DNA from: Clostridia bacterium
GTDB taxonomy: Bacteria > Bacillota > Clostridia > Christensenellales > Borkfalkiaceae
DNA length: 53,922 nucleotides
Assembly (NCBI GenBank): GCA_017504465.1
Contig: JAFVRE010000019.1
Span: 1-53,922 of the forward strand
Reading direction: 5' to 3'
In this document: positions 29,201 through 38,074 of the stretch, one piece after another
Layout: each line of letters begins with the position of its first letter
Numbering within the stretch: the first letter of the stretch is position 1
Notes under the pieces: generated by a model
The model's input: only the letters and a program-made list of their open reading frames with translations
Told to the model about the DNA's origin: nothing
Database searches by the model: none
Translations under genes and position numbers: made by a program

Positions 29201-30950
29201 CGAACGCGCGTTCAAGGGCACGGATATCAGAAAGGTTGACCTTGGCGAAAATCTCAAGGAAATCGGCACGGAAGCCTTCTATCAATGCGAAGCGCTTGCT
29301 CAAATTAATTTTGCTGAGCAATCGGTACTCGATACCATCGGCGAAGCTGCATTCGGCGGATGTAGATCTGTTAAGAACGTAGTTATGCCCGACACGGTTA
29401 GAGTGCTTGGCGCTTACGCTTTCGTTGGTTGTTACTCTCTTGAAAGCGTTTACGTTTCGTCTGCGCTTGAAGAAATGGGCGACTATGCGTTCTCCGCAAA
29501 CGGTATGCTTACGACGGTTACCTTCGGTAGCGGTGCGAAAGAAATCGGTGACTACGCATTCTTCACACCCGTAGATGAAGGCAACCTTTCCAAAGGCTTC
29601 TATTATAACACTTCGTTGAAGACGGTTGTAATTCCTGAATCAATTGAAAGAATCGGTCAATTTGCATTCGCAGGTAACACCGTTATCACGACGATGAGAC
29701 TTAACGGCGTTAAGGAAATCGGCGACTACGCATTCCATTATGCAACTGCATTGCATACGGTAAACGTTACGAGCGTTCTTGAAAGAATCGGTAAAAACGC
29801 GTTTATCGGCAGCAGTATCAGAATCATGGAGCTTAAGGACGTTAAATACATTGACGACCAAGCATTCCTTGGTACGGACATCGGCTACGGTAAGAGCTCG
29901 CTTGCGTTGACGAACGTTGTTGAAATCGGTATGGGCGCGTTCTATAACTGTATGAACCTTCCTTATTCGATTGATATGCCCGTCGTTGTAAAAATCGGCG
30001 ATATGGCGTTCTATACGCAATCCGCTTCCAAGATCAACTCGGTAAATCTTGGTACGAAGCTCACCACGCTCGGCGGTGCGGTATTCGTAAACTCGTCGAT
30101 TACGACGATTACCTTGCCCGCTTCCTTGAAGGAAATCGGTACGCCTGCATTCGCAGCGTGCATGAACCTTAGAGAAATCAAGGTGAACTCCAAGAATAAA
30201 GTATTCTTCGTGGAAAACAACGGCTTGTATAGAATACTTGAAAACGAAACTTATGAACTTGTAGCAGTACCTAACGCGCTTTCGAATAACGGACGCAAAA
30301 CAACAGATCCTTTATTTGAAGATTACACGAAGATAGACGAAGATTATAAGAACTTGACGCCTTATAAGATCAAAGAAAATACTACGAGAATTGCCGTTTG
30401 GGCGATGGGACACTGTCAGCTCATTCACGCGGTTGAAATTCCCGCAAGCGTTCAAACGATCGGCGCGTACGCGTTCTGGAATCTTGGCTATCAAGTACTG
30501 GTAGCAAATCAAGCGCTGGCACAAACTTCCCGTGCGCCTTATGCGAAGTTCATCTTCAAGGGCTTGCAAGCTCCTGCTTTGGAAGGTGAATACACGGAAG
30601 AATCCACGGCGCTCGACCAAATGTACGTTAACTTCGTATATAACATGGGATACTTAATGAGCGATATGATTATTCCCGTAAATGCAAAGGGATTTGAAAG
30701 CTTGTTATATACCTACTGTTTCTACGAAAAGGTATATTCCGAAGAATTGATTGAATCGGATACGAAGAAACTTCGTGATTGGCTTACCACTTTGGACGTT
30801 GACGCGCTCACCGCGGACGACAAGGCGGTCGTTACGGAAATGAATATGATTTACTTCATGATGAGACAAAGCCAAAAGGCATTTATTTCGGAAGAATTGC
30901 AGGCAAAGCTTGTCGCTGCGGTTGACAAGCTTGCCAACGTGCAAGTCTAA
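23286..30950 (+). CDS. Surface subtilisin-like (S8) protease fused to Ig-like and LRR_5 domains
   Basis: 2554 aa. GTG start at 23286 behind AAAGGAG. A Sec signal peptide (about 1-26, LGASYA) without a lipobox is followed by an I9-like propeptide (about 75-190). The S8 domain has the full triad: Asp225 in VLDTGFD, His298 in HGVHVAG and Ser639 in GTSMAAP. A PA-type insert sits at about 465-590, and the C5a-peptidase-like Fn3 region follows (about 710-1150). A four-Cys segment (Cys1210, 1220, 1290, 1293), two Big-like Ig domains (about 1330-1480) and an LRR_5 array (about 1500-2440) come next. The last 100 residues are helical. No sorting signal is visible, so how it stays on the cell is unclear. 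It probably degrades host, dietary or bacterial proteins outside the cell; the peptide importer lies in the same gene run. Confidence 0.92.
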   Translation: MKYKTKKIALAVTSLSMAALLGASYAIQMPVTNLQNGGLNTPTADTAKNITKLSDEFTSSLDNTQFFKDSITQLNTLAQNSDGTRRIIVEFESKSQIDVYLGNTALQSKYLEFADYANGREGVAYAKTLEKEQDAFFKALNKTSLEYEARHAYTSILNAVSLVVHTKDVAKIEGMDGVKNVILSEVYLEPTVEPTINVVDVYGTGIYDSSDISYKGDGMLVSVLDTGFDIAHNAFQTMPQVEKVDLEDVKDVFPRLAANGYGGNSKTTANDVYYNAKVPFAYDYADKDADVFAIANSHGVHVAGIIAGQDDSVTEEDDKAFKNGEKFIGVAPNAQLMIGKVFSDKDTARGADTDDILAAVSDSVLVGADVINMSLGMSCGFSREEDGDVTNEIYEKVYAAGVNLVVAAGNEASSAMGGAYGSTNLTSNPDSATVGSPSTYFSSLSVASISGQKASYMLLDDGTAVYFNESSSASGQQGKFVEELLNGQKTRELSYVVVPGYGRPGNYTNAVKNALKQGDCVAVVSRGDISFEEKQKNAFDAGAVACIIYNNMSGKISASLGTGKKIPTCTVAASIGQKFVQNGSGKITLNEEYKAGPFMSDFSSWGPTNDLKIKPEITAHGGEITSAVVGGYAQYSGTSMAAPNMAGAVALLRQHVSETYGLTGVELANRVNQLLMSTATIVYDENGLPYAVRKQGAGLGDIGKAISTDAYLYVENSPKTKLELGDDENRTGVYKMDFHVTNTSTSTKTYKLDLVAMTESVSIDNITVEEKAYLLNDAQKTYLVNGENAKSVTLEPGADAKITVTLALSAEEKAYLEENFANGMYVEGFVTLKDQDSNGVDLSIPYLAFYGNWEDAPMFDKSAYEVSKDHYDTSIKDEDKIVAAIYESIAIGHAYKDYKEYYLPLGQYLYRTPNDADSGVVSSVDKISIGNSQYGVYGLYAMYMGMLRPAAEMDIRIENAVTGEVIFDKTEYNVRKSHNTGPSVVEFELTSEELGLMNNEQYKVIMTAYNDYDNEEDFETREFGFYVDYQAPLIQSSKFRYEDNADGTRKVFLDLEIYDNHYSQSIQLFIPLSETEADFITTYPVPIKDGVRDGISKVSINVTDYVENMKNAPGEYKNTLGVRVDDYALNASAYLVQLHTTLVDEIKFSYTYKDENRQEVTKDFDANTTVVLRPNESLDLTKGSGYVLNGDTTQQVTFSVEMLGYTGYICSHPDEHGVACNFAFDEVAGYTYKKGDYYYDKASGTVMQKTEDDTEATYAPYTKFFSVIAEEVVKTGKNNYVQPESKHFVCPACGTEEVFAFNKRTGKFTTNTFKAFHQDPMIFDVIFTSANPNVVKVQDGSLYAVGEGTTTITARPSNNEDAKNDVTFTVKVEGKAVNSFIEEITVGSLYNKTKKETRNVSTGGASVECGSELVLYPSFTPWYVTEINDLVWRSSDPDTVEILTSSSSSATVLCKKPGSASILISSPSNSLIGTFLLVVEEQYIMNSYYFYDYKGVGYSEKYVDEKGATRNMLVIPANLGIVMMGSWTTSFGYEGTFEDVKGLDTVVVPQGVTSIGANCFQGTSIRRIYLPSSIEQISSYAFDGTPLEEVFWYDAGEDSKSGIEYDADKNTYDWDVFYANATVESTAKRIVLSYGAFDGCKNLKTFDFSRVTAAFSSAMYGCKSLKSVDASNLRYAESYIFGGCSSLDSVTLHKDTVLGSNAFMGTGLTEVDYYGSVVAKGLFSNATNLTKITFHNDVTLIGENAFSGCSKLSTVEFKGACQEISNKAFANCTSLTTFAMPEGMKTIGNEAFSGCSKLASVTVDAQSDIQTVGNNVFKNCANLKSVTVDGQASHYNTATSGSYTMLTNANGTRIILAPTAYPLTYTGVFTVPSNMTEIGEYAYANNSSLEGKELIIPEGVEKIGYAAFSNVKIKKVVIPASVTEISAYAFAGCTNLETVVFLCDLKEIAPYTFQGCSSLTNVQIPASVEVIGERAFKGTDIRKVDLGENLKEIGTEAFYQCEALAQINFAEQSVLDTIGEAAFGGCRSVKNVVMPDTVRVLGAYAFVGCYSLESVYVSSALEEMGDYAFSANGMLTTVTFGSGAKEIGDYAFFTPVDEGNLSKGFYYNTSLKTVVIPESIERIGQFAFAGNTVITTMRLNGVKEIGDYAFHYATALHTVNVTSVLERIGKNAFIGSSIRIMELKDVKYIDDQAFLGTDIGYGKSSLALTNVVEIGMGAFYNCMNLPYSIDMPVVVKIGDMAFYTQSASKINSVNLGTKLTTLGGAVFVNSSITTITLPASLKEIGTPAFAACMNLREIKVNSKNKVFFVENNGLYRILENETYELVAVPNALSNNGRKTTDPLFEDYTKIDEDYKNLTPYKIKENTTRIAVWAMGHCQLIHAVEIPASVQTIGAYAFWNLGYQVLVANQALAQTSRAPYAKFIFKGLQAPALEGEYTEESTALDQMYVNFVYNMGYLMSDMIIPVNAKGFESLLYTYCFYEKVYSEELIESDTKKLRDWLTTLDVDALTADDKAVVTEMNMIYFMMRQSQKAFISEELQAKLVAAVDKLANVQV

Positions 30951-30964
30951 GGAGAAGGGTAGAT

Positions 30965-33802
30965 ATGAAGAAAAATATTTTTGCGCTTTTAGCGAAAAAG
31001 AAAGCTTTAGTAATCAGCGTTGCGAGTGTGTTGACGCTGGGTATTGTTGCGCTTATCATTATCTTATGTTTGCCTTCTCCCGAACAACCCGAGCCCCCCA
31101 AGCCCGAAGCGGTTACCTATACCGTTTCCTTTGATAGCAACGAGGGCAGTGAGGTAGATTCGATCGAAGTAGAAGAAAACACCAAAATCGTTTTGGAAAA
31201 CTACGTAACAACCAAAACGGACGCTTATTTCTACGCTTGGTGCTTTGACGAAGAATTGACGCAAAGAGCACCTGCAACTATTACCGTAACGTCTGATATG
31301 ACGCTTTATGCGGAATGGGGTGTAGAAGAACTGTATTTGCTTAGTTTTGAAACGGGGGCAGGTACGAAGATTGAGTCGGTACAATACGCGCCCAACGCGT
31401 ATTTGGCGATTCCTGAAGATCCCACTCGTGAAAACTATTCATTCGGCGGTTGGTATAAGGACGAAGCGTGCACCAAGGCATTCACCTTCTTCGGCGCGCA
31501 AATGCCTAAAAAGAATTTTACCGTTTACGCAAAATGGAACACCTTGCACGGCATTCTCTTTAATTCCAACGGCGGCAGCGAAGTAGCTCCCATTTTCGGG
31601 GAAGCGGGCGATCCCGTTAGCGAACCTCAAGCACCTACGAAGACCGATTACGTCTTCGACGGTTGGTATAAGGACGCGGCGTGTACGCAAGCGTATGAAA
31701 TCGTAACCATTCCCTCGAACGTAATTACCGTGTATGCAGGTTGGCACGAACAAGCAAAGAACATTGACGTAACCTTGTACTTAAATCACTCTTCCGTGGC
31801 TACCACTTCGGTAAAAGTTACGGGTAACGAAGGCGAACAATTAAACGACGCTGAAACAATTGCAACCTTTACGAGCGCGGTTACGGAAGCTTTGAAAGAA
31901 CAATGCTTAGGCGTATCCAACAGCGATTTGGAAAGCGCTCCTATCTATAACCTCAGCGCTTGGGCATTTGATGAAAAGGGCGCAAACCGTTTCGACGGAA
32001 CGTTGCCTTATGCACAAAAAATTGATTTGTATGCAGTTTGGACTCGCTCCACGGCATACTGCCAAGTATCTTTTGTCGGCGAAACGAATAGCTATTTCGT
32101 AAAGAAAAACACAGCTATCCCTGCAACGACGATCACTCCCATCTTAGACGCGGCAAAAGCGCAATACGAAGAAATCGGCTGTACGGTTGACGGATTCTAT
32201 ACCGTTGGCGGTAACCGTTACCAAGTAAACGAGCCCGTTTCGATGGATATGAATTTAATGCCTTACGTATATTCGGCAAATCTTACCTATTCGCTTATTC
32301 AAAAAGAAAATGGTAAGGGATCTAAGGTTGACGGCTATGCATTGACCGGTTACGATAGCGCAGTAGCGGAAGAATACAAGGCAAAAGACAGCTTGCTCTT
32401 GCTCGTTCCCGATTACTTCAATGGTAAACCTGTTATTTGGGTAAACGACAAGGCGTTTGCAGGATTTCCCGTGAATGAAGTGACGTTGCCTTCTGGGTTG
32501 CTGGGTATCGGCACGGAAGCGTTCTCGAATACCAAGCTTACCAAAATCACCATTCCTTCGTCCGTGTACGTTTTGGGCGACAACGCGTTCAGCGGCAGCA
32601 CGGCTTTGGCTGCGATTACCATTAAAGGTCAAATCACGAGCATCGGCGTGACCGTTTTCAACGGCGCGGCTTACGAATCTCAAATGCCTCGAAATACCGA
32701 CGGATTCATCTTCTTTGATGAAAACCAAAGTATCGTTTACCGTTACGTCGGTACGGTTGAAAGCGTATGGATTCCTGATAGCGCGACTACGATCGGCGGC
32801 GGCGCGTTCAGAGGCAATACGACCTTGAAGACCGTGACCTTCCACGATAACGTTCGTTCGGTGAGCGATTACGCGTTTGAAAACACCGCATTGCAAACGG
32901 TGAAGATCGGTAAATTCTTCGCGAACATGGGCAAGGGTATTTTCAAGGACAGCACTTCGCTTGAAACGATTACCTTTGCGTCCAAATACAATCTTTCCTA
33001 TATCGGTGAAAGTATGTTTGAAGGTTGTTCTTCGTTGACCACAGTCAACGTATCCGAACTTCAAAATCTTCAAACGATCAACGACAGTGCCTTCAAGGGC
33101 TGTACGTCCTTAAAGGGAATCTCTTTCCCCGACGCGCTTAAGAGCGTAGGTAAATCCTCGTTCGAAGGCTGTACGGCGTTAGAGTATGCAGACCTTGGAA
33201 AGACGGACGTTTCCAAGTTTGAAAAATTGAATGATAGAGCGTTTGCAAACTGTACTTCGCTTAGAAGAATTATTTTGCGCGGCGAACTCATCAATAATAA
33301 AACGGTAACGTTTGGCGCAGAGGTATTAAAAGACTCCGGCTACACCAAAAATACCGTCTTCACACCCCCCGTCATCTACGTTAAAGATAAATGGGTAGAT
33401 AACTGGGGCACGAGCGAAGACTTAAAGACGCAAAGCTACGTTCAAATCTATGAACAAAAATTCAAGAATACGGAATATAAGAATATCGTCATTAAGCCGA
33501 TTGATTCCAAAGTTCCCAACTTGAACGTAAACGGCGAGCTTGAACTTTCCCGCAGTCAAACTCCTTCGATTGCTGCGTTTGATCTTCTCGCGTACTTGAA
33601 ATCGTCCAACATTTATACGGTAACGGATGATACCGAGTGCACGGTATATATCAAGAGCGTAGCAACGCAAAGAGGTATGCTTCAAAGCGTAAACGGAAAG
33701 TATAACTTAAACGGACTTGGCGCTTACCTTATAACTATCGTTGCGGAAGACGAATGTTTGAACGTGTCTGAAGCACAGGTTGTCTTGACGGTAGTAGCCT
33801 AA
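30965..33802 (+). CDS. Membrane-anchored InlB-repeat and LRR surface protein
   Basis: 945 aa. Start ATG at 30965, 14 bases after the protease gene, with AAGGAG upstream. A hydrophobic segment (about 14-35) ends ILCLPSPEQPEPPKPE. The Cys there lacks a small residue before it, so I read the segment as an uncleaved signal anchor followed by a proline-rich spacer. Four InlB/Listeria-Bacteroides repeats follow (about 51-117, 121-188, 190-256, 263-360), then a mixed region, an LRR_5 array (about 470-790) and a C-terminal cadherin- or Ig-like domain. It is probably an adhesin co-expressed with the protease. Confidence 0.85.
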   Translation: MKKNIFALLAKKKALVISVASVLTLGIVALIIILCLPSPEQPEPPKPEAVTYTVSFDSNEGSEVDSIEVEENTKIVLENYVTTKTDAYFYAWCFDEELTQRAPATITVTSDMTLYAEWGVEELYLLSFETGAGTKIESVQYAPNAYLAIPEDPTRENYSFGGWYKDEACTKAFTFFGAQMPKKNFTVYAKWNTLHGILFNSNGGSEVAPIFGEAGDPVSEPQAPTKTDYVFDGWYKDAACTQAYEIVTIPSNVITVYAGWHEQAKNIDVTLYLNHSSVATTSVKVTGNEGEQLNDAETIATFTSAVTEALKEQCLGVSNSDLESAPIYNLSAWAFDEKGANRFDGTLPYAQKIDLYAVWTRSTAYCQVSFVGETNSYFVKKNTAIPATTITPILDAAKAQYEEIGCTVDGFYTVGGNRYQVNEPVSMDMNLMPYVYSANLTYSLIQKENGKGSKVDGYALTGYDSAVAEEYKAKDSLLLLVPDYFNGKPVIWVNDKAFAGFPVNEVTLPSGLLGIGTEAFSNTKLTKITIPSSVYVLGDNAFSGSTALAAITIKGQITSIGVTVFNGAAYESQMPRNTDGFIFFDENQSIVYRYVGTVESVWIPDSATTIGGGAFRGNTTLKTVTFHDNVRSVSDYAFENTALQTVKIGKFFANMGKGIFKDSTSLETITFASKYNLSYIGESMFEGCSSLTTVNVSELQNLQTINDSAFKGCTSLKGISFPDALKSVGKSSFEGCTALEYADLGKTDVSKFEKLNDRAFANCTSLRRIILRGELINNKTVTFGAEVLKDSGYTKNTVFTPPVIYVKDKWVDNWGTSEDLKTQSYVQIYEQKFKNTEYKNIVIKPIDSKVPNLNVNGELELSRSQTPSIAAFDLLAYLKSSNIYTVTDDTECTVYIKSVATQRGMLQSVNGKYNLNGLGAYLITIVAEDECLNVSEAQVVLTVVA

Positions 33803-33885
33803 CGTTAAATAAGGCAAAATTATCCCGAATGCCGTGGCGTGTAAGGCGTTGCGGCAATTGCGGGGTACAGGAGGACTATTCAAAA

Positions 33886-35217
33886 GTGAATAAGTTATTA
33901 AAGAAAATTTTATTTTTGGCGACGGTTATGGTCGTGTCGCTTACGGCAGGGATTTTCGCTTCCTGTTCCTACGGCCTTGACCAAGAAGAGAAGAAAAAGC
34001 AAGAAGGTTACAATTGTACCGTAACCTACGACGCAAACGGGGGCGCATTCGGCGGTAGCGGTGCAACGCGCACCTACGCGCTTGTAAAGGAAAATTCTCC
34101 CGCGCCTGCACCCGGCTACGTGGACGCAACGACGCAAGCATCCGTCAAAGTGCCCACAAGACGCGACTATCAATTAGTCGGCGAAACAAGACCGGCAAAC
34201 GACAATGAAAAGAATACTGCCGCTATGGCATCTAAGTCTTGGTTCTTAGCGGAAACGGATGAGAACGGTAACGTCGTTTACGAGGGAGAGGGCGAAAATA
34301 GAACGCCTAAACTTCTTAGAGCGGAGCCTTGGGATTTCGTAAAAGATAGAGTTACGAAAGATATCACGCTCGTTGCGAAATGGGCAAAAGTATATCGTTA
34401 TATTCTTTGCGTAACTGACGGCGAAGATGAAAACGGCGATCCTATCGAAAAAGAACTTCGTTCCTATTCGGTACAGCCGGGCGCAACGATTGCAGATAAG
34501 CTCTACAATAAGAAGAACAACGAGCTTGTTCGCCGCGCGGACTATATCCGCATAACTGCAAGCGGTTACACCCTTCTCGATTTTTATATGGACGCTGAAT
34601 TGACGCAACCCATGCCCTTAGATATTTCCCATCCGGGCACGGTGGACGGAGTCAACGACGTAAAAATTTACGTGAAGTACTTGAAAGGTAAATTTGATAT
34701 TATTTCCAACGAAAACGTACGTATGCTTACGAGCGCAAGCAACTGGTATCTTGTAGAAGACATCGATTTGACGAACGTGGAATGGACGATGCAATCCAGC
34801 TTCTCCGGTCAAATTTACGGTAACGGTTTCGCGTTCAAGAACGCAACGATTACGTCGAACGCAATGAAACCGAGCGGCGCGTATAAGCAACACAGTATCT
34901 TTGGCACAATGAACGGTTTGCTTGATGGAGTAACCTTTGAAAACTTTACGCTCAAGGTACAAACGCAATTTGGAGCAACGGGCATTATCGGTGAACAAAG
35001 ACTTGCTTTCCTTGCTTATCAGCTTGGTACAAAGGGCGAGTTCAAGAACGTAACGGTGAAAGATTGTCAAATTTCCCGTAAAGACTCGACGTATTACACG
35101 TCAACGTTCGGCGATGAAACCGGTTTGTTCTACGTAACGCCTGCAACAGAAAAAGCGCAAATAACGATTATGGAATCGAACGCACCCGTTCAATCCATTA
35201 AAATCGTAACGGAATAA
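33886..35217 (+). CDS. Lipoprotein with InlB-like repeats and a GLUG/beta-helix-like C terminus
   Basis: 443 aa from the GTG at 33886. This start is preferred to an in-frame ATG at 33829 because AGGAGG lies at 33869-33874 and the protein then begins with a lipoprotein signal (MNKLLKKILFLATV) ending F-A-S-C (Cys27). Residues about 40-165 contain a stretched InlB-like repeat closing with LVAKWAKVY. A second such repeat spans about 170-270. The C-terminal half (about 275-440) has WYLVEDIDLTNVEWT, FSGQIYGNGF and GLLDGVTFENFTL, the pattern of GLUG or beta-helix repeats in surface proteins. Role unknown; the substrate-binding protein of the importer begins 23 bases later, so a linked peptide-capture role is plausible. 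Confidence 0.78.
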   Translation: MNKLLKKILFLATVMVVSLTAGIFASCSYGLDQEEKKKQEGYNCTVTYDANGGAFGGSGATRTYALVKENSPAPAPGYVDATTQASVKVPTRRDYQLVGETRPANDNEKNTAAMASKSWFLAETDENGNVVYEGEGENRTPKLLRAEPWDFVKDRVTKDITLVAKWAKVYRYILCVTDGEDENGDPIEKELRSYSVQPGATIADKLYNKKNNELVRRADYIRITASGYTLLDFYMDAELTQPMPLDISHPGTVDGVNDVKIYVKYLKGKFDIISNENVRMLTSASNWYLVEDIDLTNVEWTMQSSFSGQIYGNGFAFKNATITSNAMKPSGAYKQHSIFGTMNGLLDGVTFENFTLKVQTQFGATGIIGEQRLAFLAYQLGTKGEFKNVTVKDCQISRKDSTYYTSTFGDETGLFYVTPATEKAQITIMESNAPVQSIKIVTE

Positions 35218-35240
35218 AATCTAAAAAGGAGAAAAAAGAA

Positions 35241-38048
35241 ATGGCAAAGAAATTCATGGACACGGCTAAAGACTTGTTAAAGAACAAGAAATTCGTTGCC
35301 GGTGTCAGCATAGGTCTTGCAGTTGCAATCGCAACGCCTATCGTTATTAGTCTTTTTAATAACGACGGTCCTACGGAACCTGTGGATACCGGATTTAACA
35401 ATGAAACGAGTACGCTCGTATTCAGCTCGGGGGAATTTGATAGGGTATTCAACCCCTTCTTCTCGACCTCGGCTTATGACTCGGGCGTTGTAGGACAAAC
35501 GCAAATCAGCATGATCTCTTCTGACGAAAACGGTAAAGAAGTTGTTTTTGGTAAGGACGAGCCCGTTGTTACGCTCGACTATAGCGAAATCATGTACGAT
35601 CAAAGTGGCAACGTTACCAAGACGGGTGACGAAAACGGTACGACTGTTTATCAAATGGTATTGAAAGACGGTATTTTGTTCTCGGACGGTCAACCCTTGA
35701 CGGCGCACGACGTACTCTTCAATATGTACGTTTATCTCGACCCGGCATACACCGGTTCTTCGACGATGTATTCGACGGATATCGTGGGTTTAGCAAACTA
35801 TCAAACGCAAAAAGAAGGCGAAATCAGCGCGGGCGCGCAAGCAGCTTTGGAGCGCACCTTCTCCGTTCTTTCCGGCTTACGTTTGAGCACGATCGTGGCT
35901 TACGTTGACGGACTTGCAAGCACGAACTGGGAAACCGCACTCGCGGAATATAACTTCCAATGCTCGTTGGAAGATAACGGTATTCCTACCGTTCAAAGAA
36001 AGGACGAAGACGGCAACCCCGTAGATTACGCAGAAACAGACATCTTGAAAGATATCGAAAAGATCAAAAAAGAATGGATCAACGAAATCACGATGGACTG
36101 GAACGCTGCTTCTTCCGACCTTGCTTCCATGCAAGAAGAATATCCGTTCACGAAGCCTTGGCAGTTGTATTTCTACAACGAAGGTTTGATTGCTCGTAAG
36201 ACGGAAGTTAACCCCGTAAACGGCGGTACTACTTATCCCAAAGATGCGAACGGTAAGTATATTATCGAATGGGATTTGTACGGCTACGATCCCAACGCTG
36301 AATACACTAAAGAACAAGCAATCGACGAAGTAAAGACGGCATATCTTACCGACGATACCTTCGTTGCAGACATCCTTGGCGGTTGGGCAACTTCGGGTAC
36401 GATTTCTCAACTCTTCGCAGCAGAAGATAAGCAACTTTACTATGAAGCTCGTAGAGCTGAAGACGGCGAATTGAAGATTAAGAGCATTGAAGGTATTAAG
36501 ATTAAGTCCGCGTCTGAATTCAAGGGCACGAAGAAATATCCTACCGACGACTATTCTAAGCTCGATATGCTTGAAATTACCATCAACGGTGTGGACCCTA
36601 AAGCTAAGTGGAACTTCGCGTTCGCAGTTGCTCCCATGCATTACTATTCGACGCCTGAGCTTTCGGCGGCGGCTTTGGCTGACGACACCTTCACGTCCAA
36701 CTTCGGCGTATCCTATTCCAGCGTTGACTTCATGAACGCATTGAAGCGTAGAAACGACGTTCCTATGGGCGCAGGTATCTACAAGGCTTCTACCATGTAC
36801 GACTACGTATATGACTGGAACAACGGCAACGATTCCGCAAGCTTTGAAAAGCTTTCTAACGAATTCTGCGACAGCAACGTATGTTACTTCATCCGCAACG
36901 ATAACTTCGTAACGACGGGCGGTAACACCAACGCTGTTTACAATGCAAAGATTAAGCACATTCAATACAAGGTTGTCAACTCGGCAAACACCATGACCTC
37001 CTTGCAAGGCGGCTCTATCCACTATGCAGATCCTTCAGCAACGACGGAAAATATTTCGATTATCGACAATCATCCCGACTTAAAGAGAATTATGCAACAA
37101 ACGGCTGGTTACGGTTATATCGGTATCAACGCAAAGTTCGTTAAGAACATCAACGTTCGTAGAGCATTGATGTCCGCAATGGATATTTCGCTCGTACAAA
37201 ACTACTATCCCGGTAACCTTTCCGAACCCATTTACCGTTCCTTCTCCAAGACCTCTTGGGTAAACGACGCGTTTGAAGAAGACGGTGTTGAAATTTTGGA
37301 AAAGTGGTCTCCCGTGAGCAGAGACTCCGACGGTGAATCTTACGTTGAACCTGAAGAAAACGAACAATACTATAAATATCATAAGAACGCAGATAAGGCG
37401 ACTGAAAAGGATTTGGTAAAAGCGCAAGTTAAGAAATATCTCGACTTAGGCGGCTGTCAATTCAGAAGCGGCAAGTGGTACGATTCGGACGAATTCGGCG
37501 GCGAACTTCTTAAGTTTACCTTCACGGTAGCTGGCGATACGACTGACCACCCTGCATACAAGACCTTCTTGAACGCTCGCGATATTCTTAACGAAATGGG
37601 CCTTGAAATCGAAGTTATTCCCGATTCCCGTGCTCTCTTCAAGCTCGCAAGCGGTAACCTCGCTATCTGGGCGGCAGCTTGGTCTTCCTCGCTTGACCCC
37701 GATATGTACCAAGTTTACCACAAAGACAGTAAGGCAACGTCCATTCTTAACTGGGGTTATGATTACATTAAGAAATCGGGTACGTCCGAAGAAATGGATT
37801 TGATTGACCGTATCAGTGCGGAAATCGACGCTGGCCGTGAAACGATTGACGCTGCGGAACGTGCAGAAATTTATCGTTACGCATCCGATCTCGTTATGGA
37901 ACTTGCGGTAGAACTTCCCGTATATCAAAGAAGCGACATGAACGTTTATAACAGCAAAGTTCTTGACGCAAACACCTTCAAAAAGAACATCACGCCTTTC
38001 GCAGGTCCTTTGAGCGAAATGTGGAAAGTAAGCTTTATCGAAGGCTAA
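35241..38048 (+). CDS. oppA: Oligopeptide ABC transporter substrate-binding protein (SBP family 5), oversized
   Basis: 935 aa. Start ATG at 35241 after AAAAGGAG. It is a family 5 extracytoplasmic solute-binding protein: the N-terminal lobe has VFNPFFSTSAYDSGVVG and YQMVLKDGILFSDGQPLTAHDVLF, and the later part has NINVRRALMSAMDISLV and LDPDMYQVYH. Family members usually have 500-600 residues; extra sequence lies mainly between about 190 and 480. The N terminus (MAKKFMDTAKDLLKNKKFVAG, then a hydrophobic stretch to about residue 39) has no lipobox Cys, so it seems to be tethered by an uncleaved membrane segment. It should bind peptides and deliver them to the permeases encoded next. The symbol follows the family; the substrate is not proven. 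Confidence 0.9.
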   Translation: MAKKFMDTAKDLLKNKKFVAGVSIGLAVAIATPIVISLFNNDGPTEPVDTGFNNETSTLVFSSGEFDRVFNPFFSTSAYDSGVVGQTQISMISSDENGKEVVFGKDEPVVTLDYSEIMYDQSGNVTKTGDENGTTVYQMVLKDGILFSDGQPLTAHDVLFNMYVYLDPAYTGSSTMYSTDIVGLANYQTQKEGEISAGAQAALERTFSVLSGLRLSTIVAYVDGLASTNWETALAEYNFQCSLEDNGIPTVQRKDEDGNPVDYAETDILKDIEKIKKEWINEITMDWNAASSDLASMQEEYPFTKPWQLYFYNEGLIARKTEVNPVNGGTTYPKDANGKYIIEWDLYGYDPNAEYTKEQAIDEVKTAYLTDDTFVADILGGWATSGTISQLFAAEDKQLYYEARRAEDGELKIKSIEGIKIKSASEFKGTKKYPTDDYSKLDMLEITINGVDPKAKWNFAFAVAPMHYYSTPELSAAALADDTFTSNFGVSYSSVDFMNALKRRNDVPMGAGIYKASTMYDYVYDWNNGNDSASFEKLSNEFCDSNVCYFIRNDNFVTTGGNTNAVYNAKIKHIQYKVVNSANTMTSLQGGSIHYADPSATTENISIIDNHPDLKRIMQQTAGYGYIGINAKFVKNINVRRALMSAMDISLVQNYYPGNLSEPIYRSFSKTSWVNDAFEEDGVEILEKWSPVSRDSDGESYVEPEENEQYYKYHKNADKATEKDLVKAQVKKYLDLGGCQFRSGKWYDSDEFGGELLKFTFTVAGDTTDHPAYKTFLNARDILNEMGLEIEVIPDSRALFKLASGNLAIWAAAWSSSLDPDMYQVYHKDSKATSILNWGYDYIKKSGTSEEMDLIDRISAEIDAGRETIDAAERAEIYRYASDLVMELAVELPVYQRSDMNVYNSKVLDANTFKKNITPFAGPLSEMWKVSFIEG

Positions 38049-38074
38049 TTTAAATTATTACAATGACCTCTCGC

